Positions 13,272-22,421 of a stretch of DNA of 64,000 nt are shown here, in pieces; positions within the stretch are counted from its first letter, which is position 1; each line of letters opens with the position of its first letter. Origin of the DNA: Stenotrophomonas acidaminiphila (GTDB lineage: Bacteria; Pseudomonadota; Gammaproteobacteria; Xanthomonadales; Xanthomonadaceae); contig NZ_LDJO01000051.1 in the NCBI RefSeq assembly GCF_001431595.1, forward strand, positions 1 to 64,000, written 5' to 3'. Below the pieces are notes generated by a model. It had not been told where the DNA came from. It saw nothing but the letters and a program-made list of their open reading frames with translations, and ran no database searches. The position numbers and the translations under genes are program-made.

Positions 13272-15760
13272 GGCAGCAGGTCGAGCGCCTCGTCCACCGC
13301 ATCGGCCGTGACCGCCGGCACCTGTTCGCAGCGTTCGGCCGACAGCAGCGACAGCACCTTCAACGCCAGCGCGCGCGGCGTCCCGCCCCGGGCTTCTTCC
13401 TGTGCGGCCAGCACCGGGCCGACGCACGCCGGGCAGCCGGCGCTGCAGTCGCAGCGTTCCACCAGTTCGAGCGCGCGCTGCACCAGTTCGCCCTGGCGCT
13501 GCCACAGCGGCTCGCTCAGGCCCACGCCACCGGGGAAGTTGTCGTACAGGTACACGGTCGGCACGAAACTCTGCATCAGTTCCACCGCGCCTTCGCCGCC
13601 CTCGTTGCCGCGCAGCTGGCCGCGGCCGCTCTGGTCGGCCACCGCGAACCACGCGCCATCGCCGTTGCCCACCGCCTTCTGCAGGTCGCGCGCGTCGGCC
13701 ATCACCGCCACGGTGGCGACGATGTGCAGCGCGTACGCCGCGCCGAGGAAGCCGTCGAGCGCATCCTGCTTCTGCGCGAAGCTGCGCAACAGCGTGGCCT
13801 GCGGCAGCTGCCACCACACCGCGGTGGTGTGCAGCTCCTGGTCGGGCAGGTTGACCGGGCCGTAACCGATGTTCTCGTGCGTGTAGTAGCGGATCTTCTT
13901 GTAGCCGGCCACGCGCCGCACCACGTGCACCTCGCCGTGGTGCGAATCGCCGCGTCCGGCGGCATTGCCGTCGAAGCGGTCCAGCACCTTGAGCTTGGTG
14001 AAGTCGATGCTGTCGGTGTAGTAGTCCACGTGGGTGCGGGTGACGTAGGCCTTGCGCCCGTCCCAGTCCAGCCGCTCGACCTGGTAGGGCGTGCTCTGCA
14101 CCATGTGGATGGCGCCTTCGTACAGGGTGAGCGCGGCGGCTGAATAGTCCACCTCGGCGATGATCTGCTGCTTCCCGTCGCTGCGGTCCACCACCACGAA
14201 GTTGCCATCGGCCACCGCGCGCAGGCTCACCGCGTTGGCCGGGTAGCTGTCGGCGATCCATTCCCAGCGGTCGCCTTCCTGGTGCACCACCCCGGTCTCG
14301 GCCAGCGCCTGCAGGAACACCAGCGGGTCGATCGGCCCGAACGGCTCCCCGCTCAGGAACGGCAACTCGAACGCCGCGCAACGGATGTGGTCGAACAGGA
14401 TCAGCGGCTGGTCCGGGGCGATGCGCGCGTGCTCGGGGGTGGCGTTGGCGAAGAAATCCGGGTGCCGCACCACGTACTGGTCCAGCGGCTGGCTGCTGGC
14501 CACCATCACCCCGAGCGCGGCCTGCTGGCGGCGACCGGCGCGGCCGAAGCGCTGCCACGTCGCCGCCACGCTGCCGGGGTAGCCGTTGAGCACCACCACG
14601 TCGAGCGCGCCGATGTCCACGCCCAGCTCCAGCGCCGAGGTGCTGACGATGCCGTCGATGTCGCCGGCGCGCATGGCGCGCTCCACCTCGCGGCGTTCGG
14701 TGGGCAGGTAGCCGCCGCGGTAGGCGCGGATCCGGGCCGGCTTGCGCGGGTCGTTGTCGAAGATGTCCTTCAGGTACTTGGTCAGCACTTCCACCATCAG
14801 CCGGGTCTGCGCGAACACCAGCGTCTTCAGCCCGCTCTTGATGGCGATGCGGGCGATGCGGTTGGCCTGCGAGCGCGCCGAGGCGCGCAGGCCCAGGTCC
14901 GGGTTGATCACCGGCGGGTTCCACAGCAGCACGTGCTTGGGGCCGCTGGGTGCGCCGCTCTCGGTGATCGCATGCACCTGTTCTTCCACCAGCGCTTCGG
15001 CATGCGCATGCGGGTTGCCGATGGTGGCCGAGCACAGGATGAACTGCGGGCGCACGCCGTAGAACGCGCAGATGCGCTTGAGCCGGCGGATCACGTTGGT
15101 GACGTGGCTGCCGAACACGCCGCGGTAGGTATGGATCTCATCGATCACCACGTAGCGCAGGTTCTCGAAGAACTGCGCCCACTTGGTGTGGTGCGGCAGG
15201 ATCGCCTGGTGCAGCATGTCCGGGTTGCTGACCACGATGTCGCCGTGCAGGCGGATCGCCTGGCGCGCGTCGCCGGGCGTATCGCCGTCGAAGGTGAAGG
15301 CCTTCACGCCCAGGTCGCCGGCGCGGTTGAGTTCCAGCAGTTCGGCCACCTGGTCCTGCGCCAGCGCCTTGGTCGGGAACAGGTACAGCGCCTTGGCGTT
15401 GCCCTGCATGGCCGCGCTCACCACCGGCAGGGTGTAGCACAGCGACTTGCCCGAAGCGGTGGGCGTGACGATGGCCACGTGCTCGCCGCGCTGGGTGGCG
15501 GCCCAGGCCTGGGCCTGGTGCGAGTACAGCTGCTCGATGCCGCGCGCCTCGAGCGCGGCCTTCAGCGGCGCGGGCACGTCGTCGGGGATAGGCGCATGGC
15601 TGCCCTCGCGGCCGGGGATGGTGAAGCTGCCGGTGACCCGGTCGCCATAGCGCCGTGCCAGCCGCTGGCCGAGCAGCGCACCGTCGCGCGAGGGCAGGCC
15701 GTCGGTGGTCGCCAGCGCCCGTTCGCTGGCTTCGGTGCGGGGAGCGAGGGAGAACGCCAT
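13268..15760 (-). CDS. MrfA/YprA-like DEAD/DEAH-box helicase
   Basis: This 830-residue superfamily 2 helicase has the N-terminal motor (TPTASGKSLCY as Walker A, VIDEIHTYRG as Walker B, LCSATIGNP as motif III) and a second RecA-like domain (TSALELGVDIG and FGRAGRRQQ as motifs V and VI). The C-terminal DUF1998 region ends with CDCSAGCPACVGP, four closely spaced Cys that can hold a metal, as in B. subtilis MrfA. It probably unwinds or translocates on DNA in a repair pathway with its overlapping exonuclease partner. I start it at 15760 (MAFSLAPRTEAS) because the upstream extension has no homology. Confidence 0.88.
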   Translation of the reverse strand: MAFSLAPRTEASERALATTDGLPSRDGALLGQRLARRYGDRVTGSFTIPGREGSHAPIPDDVPAPLKAALEARGIEQLYSHQAQAWAATQRGEHVAIVTPTASGKSLCYTLPVVSAAMQGNAKALYLFPTKALAQDQVAELLELNRAGDLGVKAFTFDGDTPGDARQAIRLHGDIVVSNPDMLHQAILPHHTKWAQFFENLRYVVIDEIHTYRGVFGSHVTNVIRRLKRICAFYGVRPQFILCSATIGNPHAHAEALVEEQVHAITESGAPSGPKHVLLWNPPVINPDLGLRASARSQANRIARIAIKSGLKTLVFAQTRLMVEVLTKYLKDIFDNDPRKPARIRAYRGGYLPTERREVERAMRAGDIDGIVSTSALELGVDIGALDVVVLNGYPGSVAATWQRFGRAGRRQQAALGVMVASSQPLDQYVVRHPDFFANATPEHARIAPDQPLILFDHIRCAAFELPFLSGEPFGPIDPLVFLQALAETGVVHQEGDRWEWIADSYPANAVSLRAVADGNFVVVDRSDGKQQIIAEVDYSAAALTLYEGAIHMVQSTPYQVERLDWDGRKAYVTRTHVDYYTDSIDFTKLKVLDRFDGNAAGRGDSHHGEVHVVRRVAGYKKIRYYTHENIGYGPVNLPDQELHTTAVWWQLPQATLLRSFAQKQDALDGFLGAAYALHIVATVAVMADARDLQKAVGNGDGAWFAVADQSGRGQLRGNEGGEGAVELMQSFVPTVYLYDNFPGGVGLSEPLWQRQGELVQRALELVERCDCSAGCPACVGPVLAAQEEARGGTPRALALKVLSLLSAERCEQVPAVTADAVDEALDLLP

Positions 15761-15913
15761 GCCGGTAGTGCCGATCGAAAGACCGGCATGGAAGCACAGC
15801 GCCGTCTCAGCCTGTGAGACCCATGCAAGCTGAACGCCGCCCGCGCCCGCGAACGCAATCTGAAGGTGGCAACCGTATGCTGCGCCCTTCGGCAACCGGC
15901 AGGGACAGGAACG

Positions 15914-16405
15914 GTGGCAAGGCCTCGATGGTATGCAATGGTGTTGGCGGGGATGGTGCTGGTGGGCGCGGCGCAGGCGCAGCAGGCGTCGCCACCGGCC
16001 GTGGATCCGGTACCTGCGGCCGACCCCGCGGCCGACTCCGCGGCGGCGTCCACGGATGCGGTGAGGACGCTGGAGGAAGTGCGCGCGCTCAAGCCCGAGG
16101 ACGACACGCCGCTGGACCTGTACGGCTTCCGCAACCCGGTGAAGGTCGAGCCCAACCGCTTCAGCCGTTCATGGAGCGAGCCGCCTACGCCCGAGCAGGT
16201 CAGCCGCAGCGGCGGCTACGTGCTGATGGGCATCAGCTACGGCCTGATGGCCGCCGCCAAGGGCCTGCACAAGCTGACCGGCGGCCGCGACCAGATCCAG
16301 TCGGCCATCGCCCGCCCACCGCCGGAGCTGAGCGAGGACCAGCGCCGCCGCGCGTTGCGCTTCTGCGCGCAGCAGGAAGGCTGCCAGGTCCCGCCCGGCG
16401 ACTGA
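15914..16405 (+). CDS. Small secreted protein of unknown function
   Basis: I do not recognise a domain in this 163-residue product. It starts best at GTG 15914, with AGGA a few bases upstream. The first 24 residues (VARPRWYAMVLAGMVLVGAAQA) form a clean Sec signal with cleavage after AQA. An Ala/Asp/Pro-rich linker follows, then a compact segment with GGYVLMGISYGLMAAAKGLHKLTGG, an amphipathic or membrane-touching helix, and two Cys near the C-terminus. It is divergent from the helicase gene and is followed, 60 bases later, by the AI-2E-type permease on the same strand. Confidence 0.6.
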   Translation: MARPRWYAMVLAGMVLVGAAQAQQASPPAVDPVPAADPAADSAAASTDAVRTLEEVRALKPEDDTPLDLYGFRNPVKVEPNRFSRSWSEPPTPEQVSRSGGYVLMGISYGLMAAAKGLHKLTGGRDQIQSAIARPPPELSEDQRRRALRFCAQQEGCQVPPGD

Positions 16406-16465
16406 CCGTGGCTGTCGCGCCCGCCTGATCGCCTACCATGGCGCTTCCCCGCCGGGCCTGCCGCA

Positions 16466-17491
16466 GTGAACGAACCCCTCCTCCCGAAATCCGCGCCGCC
16501 GCCGGCGCGCATCGCCGCCTGGGTATTGATGCTGCTGGGCATGTGGGCGGCGCTGGAGCTGGGCCTGGTGGTGACCCTGCTGTCCGGCCTGCTGGTGTTC
16601 CACCTCAGCCACGTGCTGGCGTCGACCGTCGAAGGCCGGCTGCCGCCGGGCCGGGCGCGGGCGATCGCGGTAGGGGTGCTTTCGGTGGCGGTGGTCGGCC
16701 TGCTGAGCCTGGCGATCATCGCCGTGGCGTCCTTCTTCCGCAACGAGACCGGCGGCCCGGACGCGCTGCTGGCGCAGCTGATGGAGATCCTCAACACCTC
16801 GCGGCACCAGGTGCCGGCGCTGCTGCAGCCGTATATCCCCGAGGACATGCAGGCGCTGCGCACCGGGGTGAACGAATGGGTCGCCGAGCACCGCCGCCAG
16901 CTGGGTGTCGCCGGCACCTCGGCGGTGCAGATCGGCGTACGGATGCTGATCGGCATGGTGCTCGGCGCGATGATCGCGCTGTACGACGAACTGCCGCTGC
17001 CACGCATGGGACCGCTGGCGCGGGAACTGGTCGGCCGTACCAGCCACCTGGCCACCGCGTTCCGCCAGGTGGTGTTCGCCCAGGTCAAGATCTCGCTGCT
17101 CAACACCCTGTTCACGGCGATCTTCCTGCTGGGCGTGCTGCCGCTGCTGGACGTGCACCTGCCGCTGGCCAAGACCCTGGTGCTGATCACCTTCCTCGCC
17201 GGGTTGCTGCCGGTGGTGGGCAACGTGATCTCCAACACCGTGATCACCATCGTCGCGCTGTCGGTCTCGTTCTACGTCGCCGTGGCCGCGCTGCTGTTCC
17301 TGGTGGTGATCCACAAGCTGGAGTACTTCCTCAACGCCCGCATCGTCGGCGGCGAGATCCGCGCCCATGCCTGGGAACTGCTGCTGGCGATGCTGGTGAT
17401 GGAGGCGGCGTTCGGCCTGTCCGGCCTGGTCGCGGCGCCGGTGTTCTACGCCTACGTCAAGCGCGAGCTGGTGGACCAGGGCTGGGTGTGA
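16466..17491 (+). CDS. AI-2E family transporter (PerM-like)
   Basis: The 341-residue integral membrane protein has the hydropathy pattern of the AI-2E/PerM family: an N-terminal cluster of membrane spans, a hydrophilic periplasmic stretch around residues 80-150, then four or five more spans with the conserved GLLPVVGNVISNTVI motif and a final span before YVKRELV. Such proteins export signal molecules, ions or other small solutes; the substrate here is unknown. The start codon is GTG at 16466. TACCAT just upstream (16434-16439) could be a -10 element for a short-leader transcript. Confidence 0.8.
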   Translation: MNEPLLPKSAPPPARIAAWVLMLLGMWAALELGLVVTLLSGLLVFHLSHVLASTVEGRLPPGRARAIAVGVLSVAVVGLLSLAIIAVASFFRNETGGPDALLAQLMEILNTSRHQVPALLQPYIPEDMQALRTGVNEWVAEHRRQLGVAGTSAVQIGVRMLIGMVLGAMIALYDELPLPRMGPLARELVGRTSHLATAFRQVVFAQVKISLLNTLFTAIFLLGVLPLLDVHLPLAKTLVLITFLAGLLPVVGNVISNTVITIVALSVSFYVAVAALLFLVVIHKLEYFLNARIVGGEIRAHAWELLLAMLVMEAAFGLSGLVAAPVFYAYVKRELVDQGWV

Positions 17492-17507
17492 GGCCGCGCC
17501 CGGCCGC

Positions 17508-18704
17508 TCAGGACGACACCCCGGCCAGCGCCGCGTACATCACCCCCACGAGCACCAGCCAGAAGTAGATGCCACCGATGAACACGTAGCGCGCCAGCGT
17601 CGCCCACCCGCGGCCGCCGTACACGCGCTGCTGCATCCACAGCAGGTAGACGGGGACCGCCAGCCACAGCGCCACGAGGATGCAGTCGCCGATGGCGTTC
17701 ACGACGGTGTTGCCGATGGCACCGGTGACGCCGAGCGTCAGGAACGTCGCCAGCAGCACCAGCATCAGCCACGCATGGCTGTACAGCGCCACCACCAGGT
17801 GCTCCAGGTAGCCGATGCGGCGGCCCGCATAGGCCACGCGCAGCACCAGCGCGAACACCGGCATCAGGAAGAACAGCGCGCCGGGCAGCGCGGTGAGGAA
17901 CGCCTGCACGTACAGGTCGGTCTTGCCGCCCATGCGCTCCACGTTGGCCTGGCCGTTGGCCAGGCGCCGGTTGAGCCACTGGTTGGCGAACGCCGGCATG
18001 CCCGGCACCACCACCGGATTGGCCTGCGCATCCCACGGCTTGCCGTTGATGTCGGAGTCGAAGAAAGTGCCGTGCTGGCGCCCCGCGGCCTGGCCCGCAG
18101 CCTGCGCGGCACGTGTCATCGCCGAGGCGGTGGTGCCCTGCGCCTGCCCTTCCAGTTCGGCGGTCCGCTGCGCGGCGGCAGTGTTCAGCGCGGCCATGGC
18201 CATCGTGAATGCCGGCGTGGCCGCGGGCGACGCCGCCAACTGGCGCTCGATCGCGGCCTGCTGCGCCGCGCGTATCGCTTCCACTTCCTGCGCGGTCTGC
18301 GCGGTGGCGAACAGTGCGTTGTCGCCGCCGTTCAGGGTCATGTCGTCGACATGCAGGGTCAGCTTGCCGACGAAGAAGGTGAACAGGGTGAGGATCACGA
18401 ACAGCCGCAGTGGCTGCACGTAGCCCACGCGCTGGCCCTTGAGGTAATTGAGCGCGACCCGGCCCGGCACCAGCAGGTCGCGCAGGGTGCGGAAGATGCG
18501 CCCGTCCAGGTGCCAGAACGACTCGAACACTTCCTCGATCGCATGGCCCACGTGCTTGAGCGGGTTGTGCGCCGACTGCCCGCAGTGGTGGCAGTAATGG
18601 CCCTGCAGCGCCGCCTGGCAGTTGTCGCAGGCACCATGCCCGTGCGCCGCCTCGACGACGGCGGGAACCTCGGCAACGGCGGTGTTGTCTGGGGTCGGGT
18701 TCAT
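17508..18704 (-). CDS. DUF3667 membrane protein
   Basis: The 398-residue protein carries an N-terminal CDNCQ and CHHCGQ pair that forms a small zinc ribbon, then the DUF3667 signature (HAIEEVFESFWHLDGRIFRTL), which gives the family its name. Next come an amphipathic helix, a long central Ala-rich region (about residues 130-230) and four to five C-terminal membrane spans. The function of the family is unknown. It faces the AI-2E transporter gene end to end, with 16 bases between stop codons. Confidence 0.8.
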   Translation of the reverse strand: MNPTPDNTAVAEVPAVVEAAHGHGACDNCQAALQGHYCHHCGQSAHNPLKHVGHAIEEVFESFWHLDGRIFRTLRDLLVPGRVALNYLKGQRVGYVQPLRLFVILTLFTFFVGKLTLHVDDMTLNGGDNALFATAQTAQEVEAIRAAQQAAIERQLAASPAATPAFTMAMAALNTAAAQRTAELEGQAQGTTASAMTRAAQAAGQAAGRQHGTFFDSDINGKPWDAQANPVVVPGMPAFANQWLNRRLANGQANVERMGGKTDLYVQAFLTALPGALFFLMPVFALVLRVAYAGRRIGYLEHLVVALYSHAWLMLVLLATFLTLGVTGAIGNTVVNAIGDCILVALWLAVPVYLLWMQQRVYGGRGWATLARYVFIGGIYFWLVLVGVMYAALAGVSS

Positions 18705-18759
18705 CGGGAGCGCGGGCGGTAGGCGGGACGCGACACGATAGCGGGCATTGCCGGCGCGG

Positions 18760-19212
18760 TCAGCTGCGCGGACGCGGCTTGCGGTGCCAGAGCGCGTTGA
18801 CGATGACCCAACGGCCGTCGAAGCGACCCATCTGCAGGTGGTCGATGAACCACGGGCTCTCCAGCCGCACCGTGGCGATGTCCTGGTCCACCTGCAGCAC
18901 GGTCACCGTGCGCTGCCACTGTTCACGCGGGGTCTTCAACGCGCCTTCGCGGGTAAGGCGGACCAGTTCGTCCGCGCTCATCCGGCCCAGCCCGAAGGTC
19001 TCGTCGGGCCTGGCCACGACGTTGCGCTTGGCCAGGTCCGGGTGCAGCGCACGCGCCACCCGCGCCGGGTCGCCCTCCAGCTGTCCGTCCATGTAGTCGT
19101 AGGCGGTGGCCTCGATGGCCTGCAGGGTGGCCGCGTCCGGTGGCGTCGCGCCGGCGCTGCCGGCGACCCACAGCATTCCCAGTAGCAAAAAGCGCATCGC
19201 GGCTGACGGCAT
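18760..19212 (-). CDS. SnoaL/NTF2-like exported protein (lumazine-binding-like)
   Basis: The 150-residue product has a Sec signal ([14 protein letters not shown], likely cut after AGA) and one NTF2-like cone fold: an N-terminal helix ([19 protein letters not shown]), [11 protein letters not shown], and a terminal strand pair ending [17 protein letters not shown]. This matches the putative lumazine-binding SnoaL-like group. Its ligand or role is unknown. The start at 19212 has AGGAG 7 bases upstream. It is divergent from the thymidylate-kinase-like gene. Confidence 0.72.
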   Translation of the reverse strand: MPSAAMRFLLLGMLWVAGSAGATPPDAATLQAIEATAYDYMDGQLEGDPARVARALHPDLAKRNVVARPDETFGLGRMSADELVRLTREGALKTPREQWQRTVTVLQVDQDIATVRLESPWFIDHLQMGRFDGRWVIVNALWHRKPRPRS

Positions 19213-19357
19213 GGCCGGCTCCTTCCCAGGTCGCGGCAGTGTGCCGGCCGCCACCGCGCGCGCCATGGGCCGATGGTCACTGGCCCGCGGCCGGCCACCC
19301 GGCCGCGGCGGCACCCCAAGGGTGGGTCCGCCGGACCGCTTGGGCTACAGTAGCGCG

Positions 19358-20035
19358 ATGACGAAAGAGCACATTCCCGGCGGCCTGTTGATCGCCATCG
19401 AGGGCATCGACGGTGCCGGCAAGTCCACGCTGGCGCGGGGGCTGGCCGATGCGCTGGAGCAGGCCGGCGCCGAGGTGGTGCTGAGCAAGGAGCCGACCAA
19501 CGGGCCGTGGGGCACGCAGCTGCGGGCCTCGGCGGCGACCGGCCGGCTGAGTCCGCAGGAAGAGGTGGAGCTGCTGCTGCGCGACCGCCGCCAGCACGTC
19601 GAGGAACTGGTGGTGCCGGCGCTGGCGCGCGGTGCGGTGGTCATCCTCGACCGCTATTTCCCGTCGATGGTGGCCTACCAGGGCGCCGCCGGGCTGCCGG
19701 TGGACGAACTGCTGCAGCTCAACGCCTTCGCGCCGCGGCCGCACCTGCTGCTGTTGCTGGACCTGCCGCCGGCCACCGGGCTGGCGCGCATCCGCGCCCG
19801 CGGCGACGTGCCCAACCATTTCGAGACGGCGCAGAACCTGGAGCGCTGCCGGGCGATCTTCCAGCAGCTGGACCTCCCCGGGAAGCAGGTGATCGACGCC
19901 AGCCGCAGCGAGGCCGAGGTGATGGGTGACGCGCGTGCGGCCATCGCCACCGCGCTGGCCCGGCGCGCGGATGGGCAGGGCGGGCCGCTGCGACGCTTCC
20001 ACGGGCAGGACGCCGTGCCGGCCACCGGCCGCTGA
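19358..20035 (+). CDS. Thymidylate kinase-like protein
   Basis: Thymidylate kinases phosphorylate dTMP to dTDP. The 225-residue product has the P-loop [14 protein letters not shown], the EPT substrate loop ([13 protein letters not shown]), [12 protein letters not shown] (the catalytic DR[YH] motif), a possible LID-region RIRARGD and the typical length. It differs from E. coli Tmk by an EP-TNGPWG loop and a long [21 protein letters not shown] helix, a form I associate with a second, less characterised group. So it may be a paralogue of a canonical tmk elsewhere. TACAGT at 19346-19351 precedes the start by 6 bases as a possible -10. Confidence 0.75.
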   Translation: MTKEHIPGGLLIAIEGIDGAGKSTLARGLADALEQAGAEVVLSKEPTNGPWGTQLRASAATGRLSPQEEVELLLRDRRQHVEELVVPALARGAVVILDRYFPSMVAYQGAAGLPVDELLQLNAFAPRPHLLLLLDLPPATGLARIRARGDVPNHFETAQNLERCRAIFQQLDLPGKQVIDASRSEAEVMGDARAAIATALARRADGQGGPLRRFHGQDAVPATGR

Positions 20036-20050
20036 CCGCCCGCCACCGCC

Positions 20051-21028
20051 ATGCCGACGCCTCCGCACCCGGCAACGCGGCGCCCCGCGCCGGTGGCCGC
20101 GCGCCTGCATCCGCGCAACCGCCACCAGGGCCGCTATGACATGGCCCGGCTGGTGGCGGCCAACCCGGCGCTGCGCACGCACCTGCGGCGCGCCCCGGAT
20201 GGCGGGCAGAGCATCGATTTCAGCGATCCGCTGGCGGTGCGCGAACTCAACCGCGCGCTGCTGGCCAGCGATTACGGCATCGCCCGCTGGGACATCCCCG
20301 CCGGCTACCTGTGCCCGCCAGTGCCAGGCCGGGTGGATTACCTGCACGGCCTGGCCGACCTGCTTGCCGCCGATGCCGGTGGCGCGATCCCGCGCGGCCC
20401 CGGGGTGCGCGTGCTCGATATCGGCGTGGGCGCCAACTGCATCTACCCGCTGCTCGGGCAGGCCGAGTACGGCTGGTCGTTCGTCGCCAGCGACATCGAC
20501 GGCGCCGCCCTGCAGTCGGCCGCCGCCAATGTGCGCGGCAACGGCCTCGAGGGGCTGATCGAACTGCGCCTGCAGCACGCGCGCGGCAGCCTGTTCGCCG
20601 GCGTGGTGCAGGCACAGGACCGCTTCCACCTGACCCTGTGCAACCCGCCGTTCCACGCCTCGGCCAGGGAGGCCGCGCAGGGCAGCCAGCGCAAGCTGCG
20701 CAACCTTGGCGGCGACAAGAGCGCGCCGCGCGGCAAGCCGCCGCTGTTGAACTTCGGCGGCCAGGCCAACGAACTGTGGTGTACCGGTGGCGAGGCCTCG
20801 TTCCTGCGGCGGATGATCCGCGAAAGCGTGGACGTGCAGGCGCAGGTGCTGTGGTTCAGCGCGCTGGTCGCCAAGCGCGAGCACCTGGCCGACATCCATC
20901 GGCAGCTGGCCCGCTCCGGCGCGCTCGACGTGCGTGAAGTGGCGATGGCGCAGGGCAGCAAGCAGAGCCGTTTCGTCGCCTGGACCTTCCACCCTGCCGC
21001 GCACAGGACGCGGTGGCTGGCGGGGTAG
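20051..21028 (+). CDS. rlmF: 23S rRNA m6A1618 methyltransferase
   Basis: RlmF methylates N6 of A1618 in 23S rRNA using S-adenosylmethionine. The 325-residue product shows the family layout: [13 protein letters not shown] at the N-terminus, an SAM pocket ([16 protein letters not shown]), SDIDGAAL as the acidic strand end, NPPFHAS as the catalytic motif, and [12 protein letters not shown] and [12 protein letters not shown] later. It starts 15 bases after the kinase-like gene on the same strand, so the two may be co-transcribed. Confidence 0.92.
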   Translation: MPTPPHPATRRPAPVAARLHPRNRHQGRYDMARLVAANPALRTHLRRAPDGGQSIDFSDPLAVRELNRALLASDYGIARWDIPAGYLCPPVPGRVDYLHGLADLLAADAGGAIPRGPGVRVLDIGVGANCIYPLLGQAEYGWSFVASDIDGAALQSAAANVRGNGLEGLIELRLQHARGSLFAGVVQAQDRFHLTLCNPPFHASAREAAQGSQRKLRNLGGDKSAPRGKPPLLNFGGQANELWCTGGEASFLRRMIRESVDVQAQVLWFSALVAKREHLADIHRQLARSGALDVREVAMAQGSKQSRFVAWTFHPAAHRTRWLAG

Positions 21029-21159
21029 GAACGATGTGTGCGGGCCGGTCATGGATTGCTCCCGCATCATAGGCTGCGGCCGAATGCGCCATTGGTCCGG
21101 TCACGATGCCTGAACGCGGCTTCGTCGAAAGTACGGCTCCCCCTCCCAGGAGCTGCTGC

Positions 21160-22323
21160 ATGCGCATCGTCCCCCTGTCGCTGGCCTGCCTGAGCGTGCT
21201 GCTGTCGGCATGCAGCCCGCCATCACCGCCGCCCGCCGCGCAAGCGGAGGCGGGCGCCGCGGCCACGGAGGAGCAGGATGCGGCGGCGGCCGATGCCGGT
21301 TTCGAGTTCCCGGCGATCCCACAGATCATGGTGCCCAGCATCGTCGGCAGCGGCCCGGCGCAGCGGCAGCTGGAATCGTCGATGCAGGCCCTGATCGACC
21401 CGCTGGCCGGGATCAGCGTGCGCCCGGCGAACTGCTCCACCAACGGTGCCCTGGTCAACGAGAGCGGCTTCACCAACGTCGACGCCGCCGGCAACCTGCA
21501 GCGCGTCGCCAGTGAGGGCGTGTTCGACGTGGCCGCCGACGGCAGCGGCCTGGCGGTGACCGGCGAGGACGTGGTGCGGGTCAATCCGGACGGCAGCGGC
21601 AGCATCGTCAACAGCGCCGGTACCTTCGAGGTGAAGGCCGATGGCTCCGGTACCTATGTCGGCGAGTTCGGCCATATCGCGCTGGACGGCAAGGGCGGCG
21701 GCACCTGGGTGGGCGACTTCGGCAACATCGAGAACCACGGTGATGGCTCGGGGCTCTGGGTGGGTGAGGAAGGCAGCATCGAGGTGCGCGCCGATGGCTC
21801 CGGGCGCTGGATCGGCGGGCCCGAAGGCATCGCCGAGAACCGCGGCGACGGCACCGGCACCGTGGGTGCGGTCGCGCGCGAGGTGCGCATGGCGCCGTTG
21901 CCGCCGCTGCCGCCGGCCGGGCGCTTCCCGCTGCTGGACAGATTCCGGCCCTCGGGCGCGCCATGCGGCTTCGTGGTGACTCTCAGCGACAAGGTGCTGT
22001 TCGACTTCGACAAGGCGCAGGTGCGTGCCGATGCGGGCGAGGTGCTGGACGGGCTGTCCGGCGCGCTGGCCAAGGTTCCCGCCCGCGCCATCGAGGTCCG
22101 CGGGCATACCGACGCCAAGGGCAGCGACGCCTACAACCAGGATCTGTCCGAACGCCGCGCGCAGGCGGTGGTGGCGGCGCTGCGCCAGCGTGGCGTGGCG
22201 CAGGATGCCAGCGCGCGCGGCTACGGCGAGACGCAGCCGGTGGCGCCCAACGAGGTCGATGGCAGGGACAATCCCGGCGGCCGCCAGCTCAACCGCAGGG
22301 TCGAGATCTTCGTGCGTACCTGA
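21160..22323 (+). CDS. OmpA-family outer membrane lipoprotein with DGSG repeats
   Basis: The 387-residue protein starts at 21160 (AGGAG 7 bases upstream) with a lipoprotein signal ending LLSAC. Residues about 115-235 hold a row of beta-strand repeats of about 20 residues, each with a (D/G)GSG or GDG turn and a GTYVGE/GTWVGD/GLWVGE strand. The C-terminal 120 residues are an OmpA/MotB peptidoglycan-binding domain (LFDFDKAQVRADAGEVL, VRGHTDAKGSDAYNQDLSERRA, GYGETQPV, NRRVEI). It probably ties the outer membrane to peptidoglycan. The repeats may bind a ligand or calcium, which is inference. Confidence 0.85.
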   Translation: MRIVPLSLACLSVLLSACSPPSPPPAAQAEAGAAATEEQDAAAADAGFEFPAIPQIMVPSIVGSGPAQRQLESSMQALIDPLAGISVRPANCSTNGALVNESGFTNVDAAGNLQRVASEGVFDVAADGSGLAVTGEDVVRVNPDGSGSIVNSAGTFEVKADGSGTYVGEFGHIALDGKGGGTWVGDFGNIENHGDGSGLWVGEEGSIEVRADGSGRWIGGPEGIAENRGDGTGTVGAVAREVRMAPLPPLPPAGRFPLLDRFRPSGAPCGFVVTLSDKVLFDFDKAQVRADAGEVLDGLSGALAKVPARAIEVRGHTDAKGSDAYNQDLSERRAQAVVAALRQRGVAQDASARGYGETQPVAPNEVDGRDNPGGRQLNRRVEIFVRT

Positions 22324-22421
22324 GCCGGGTTCTCGCAGGCCGGGGCATGGCTAACGGCCCGTGTGGCGGAGCGCATGCCCGGGCGATCATCCGTCGACCC
22401 GAACCGACGAGAGACCCGCCG

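Noticed and set aside
13272-15035. Upstream extension of the exonuclease frame through the helicase gene
   Set aside because: The reading frame is open but only the part after 13271 resembles a protein; the rest is an alternative frame of the helicase gene.
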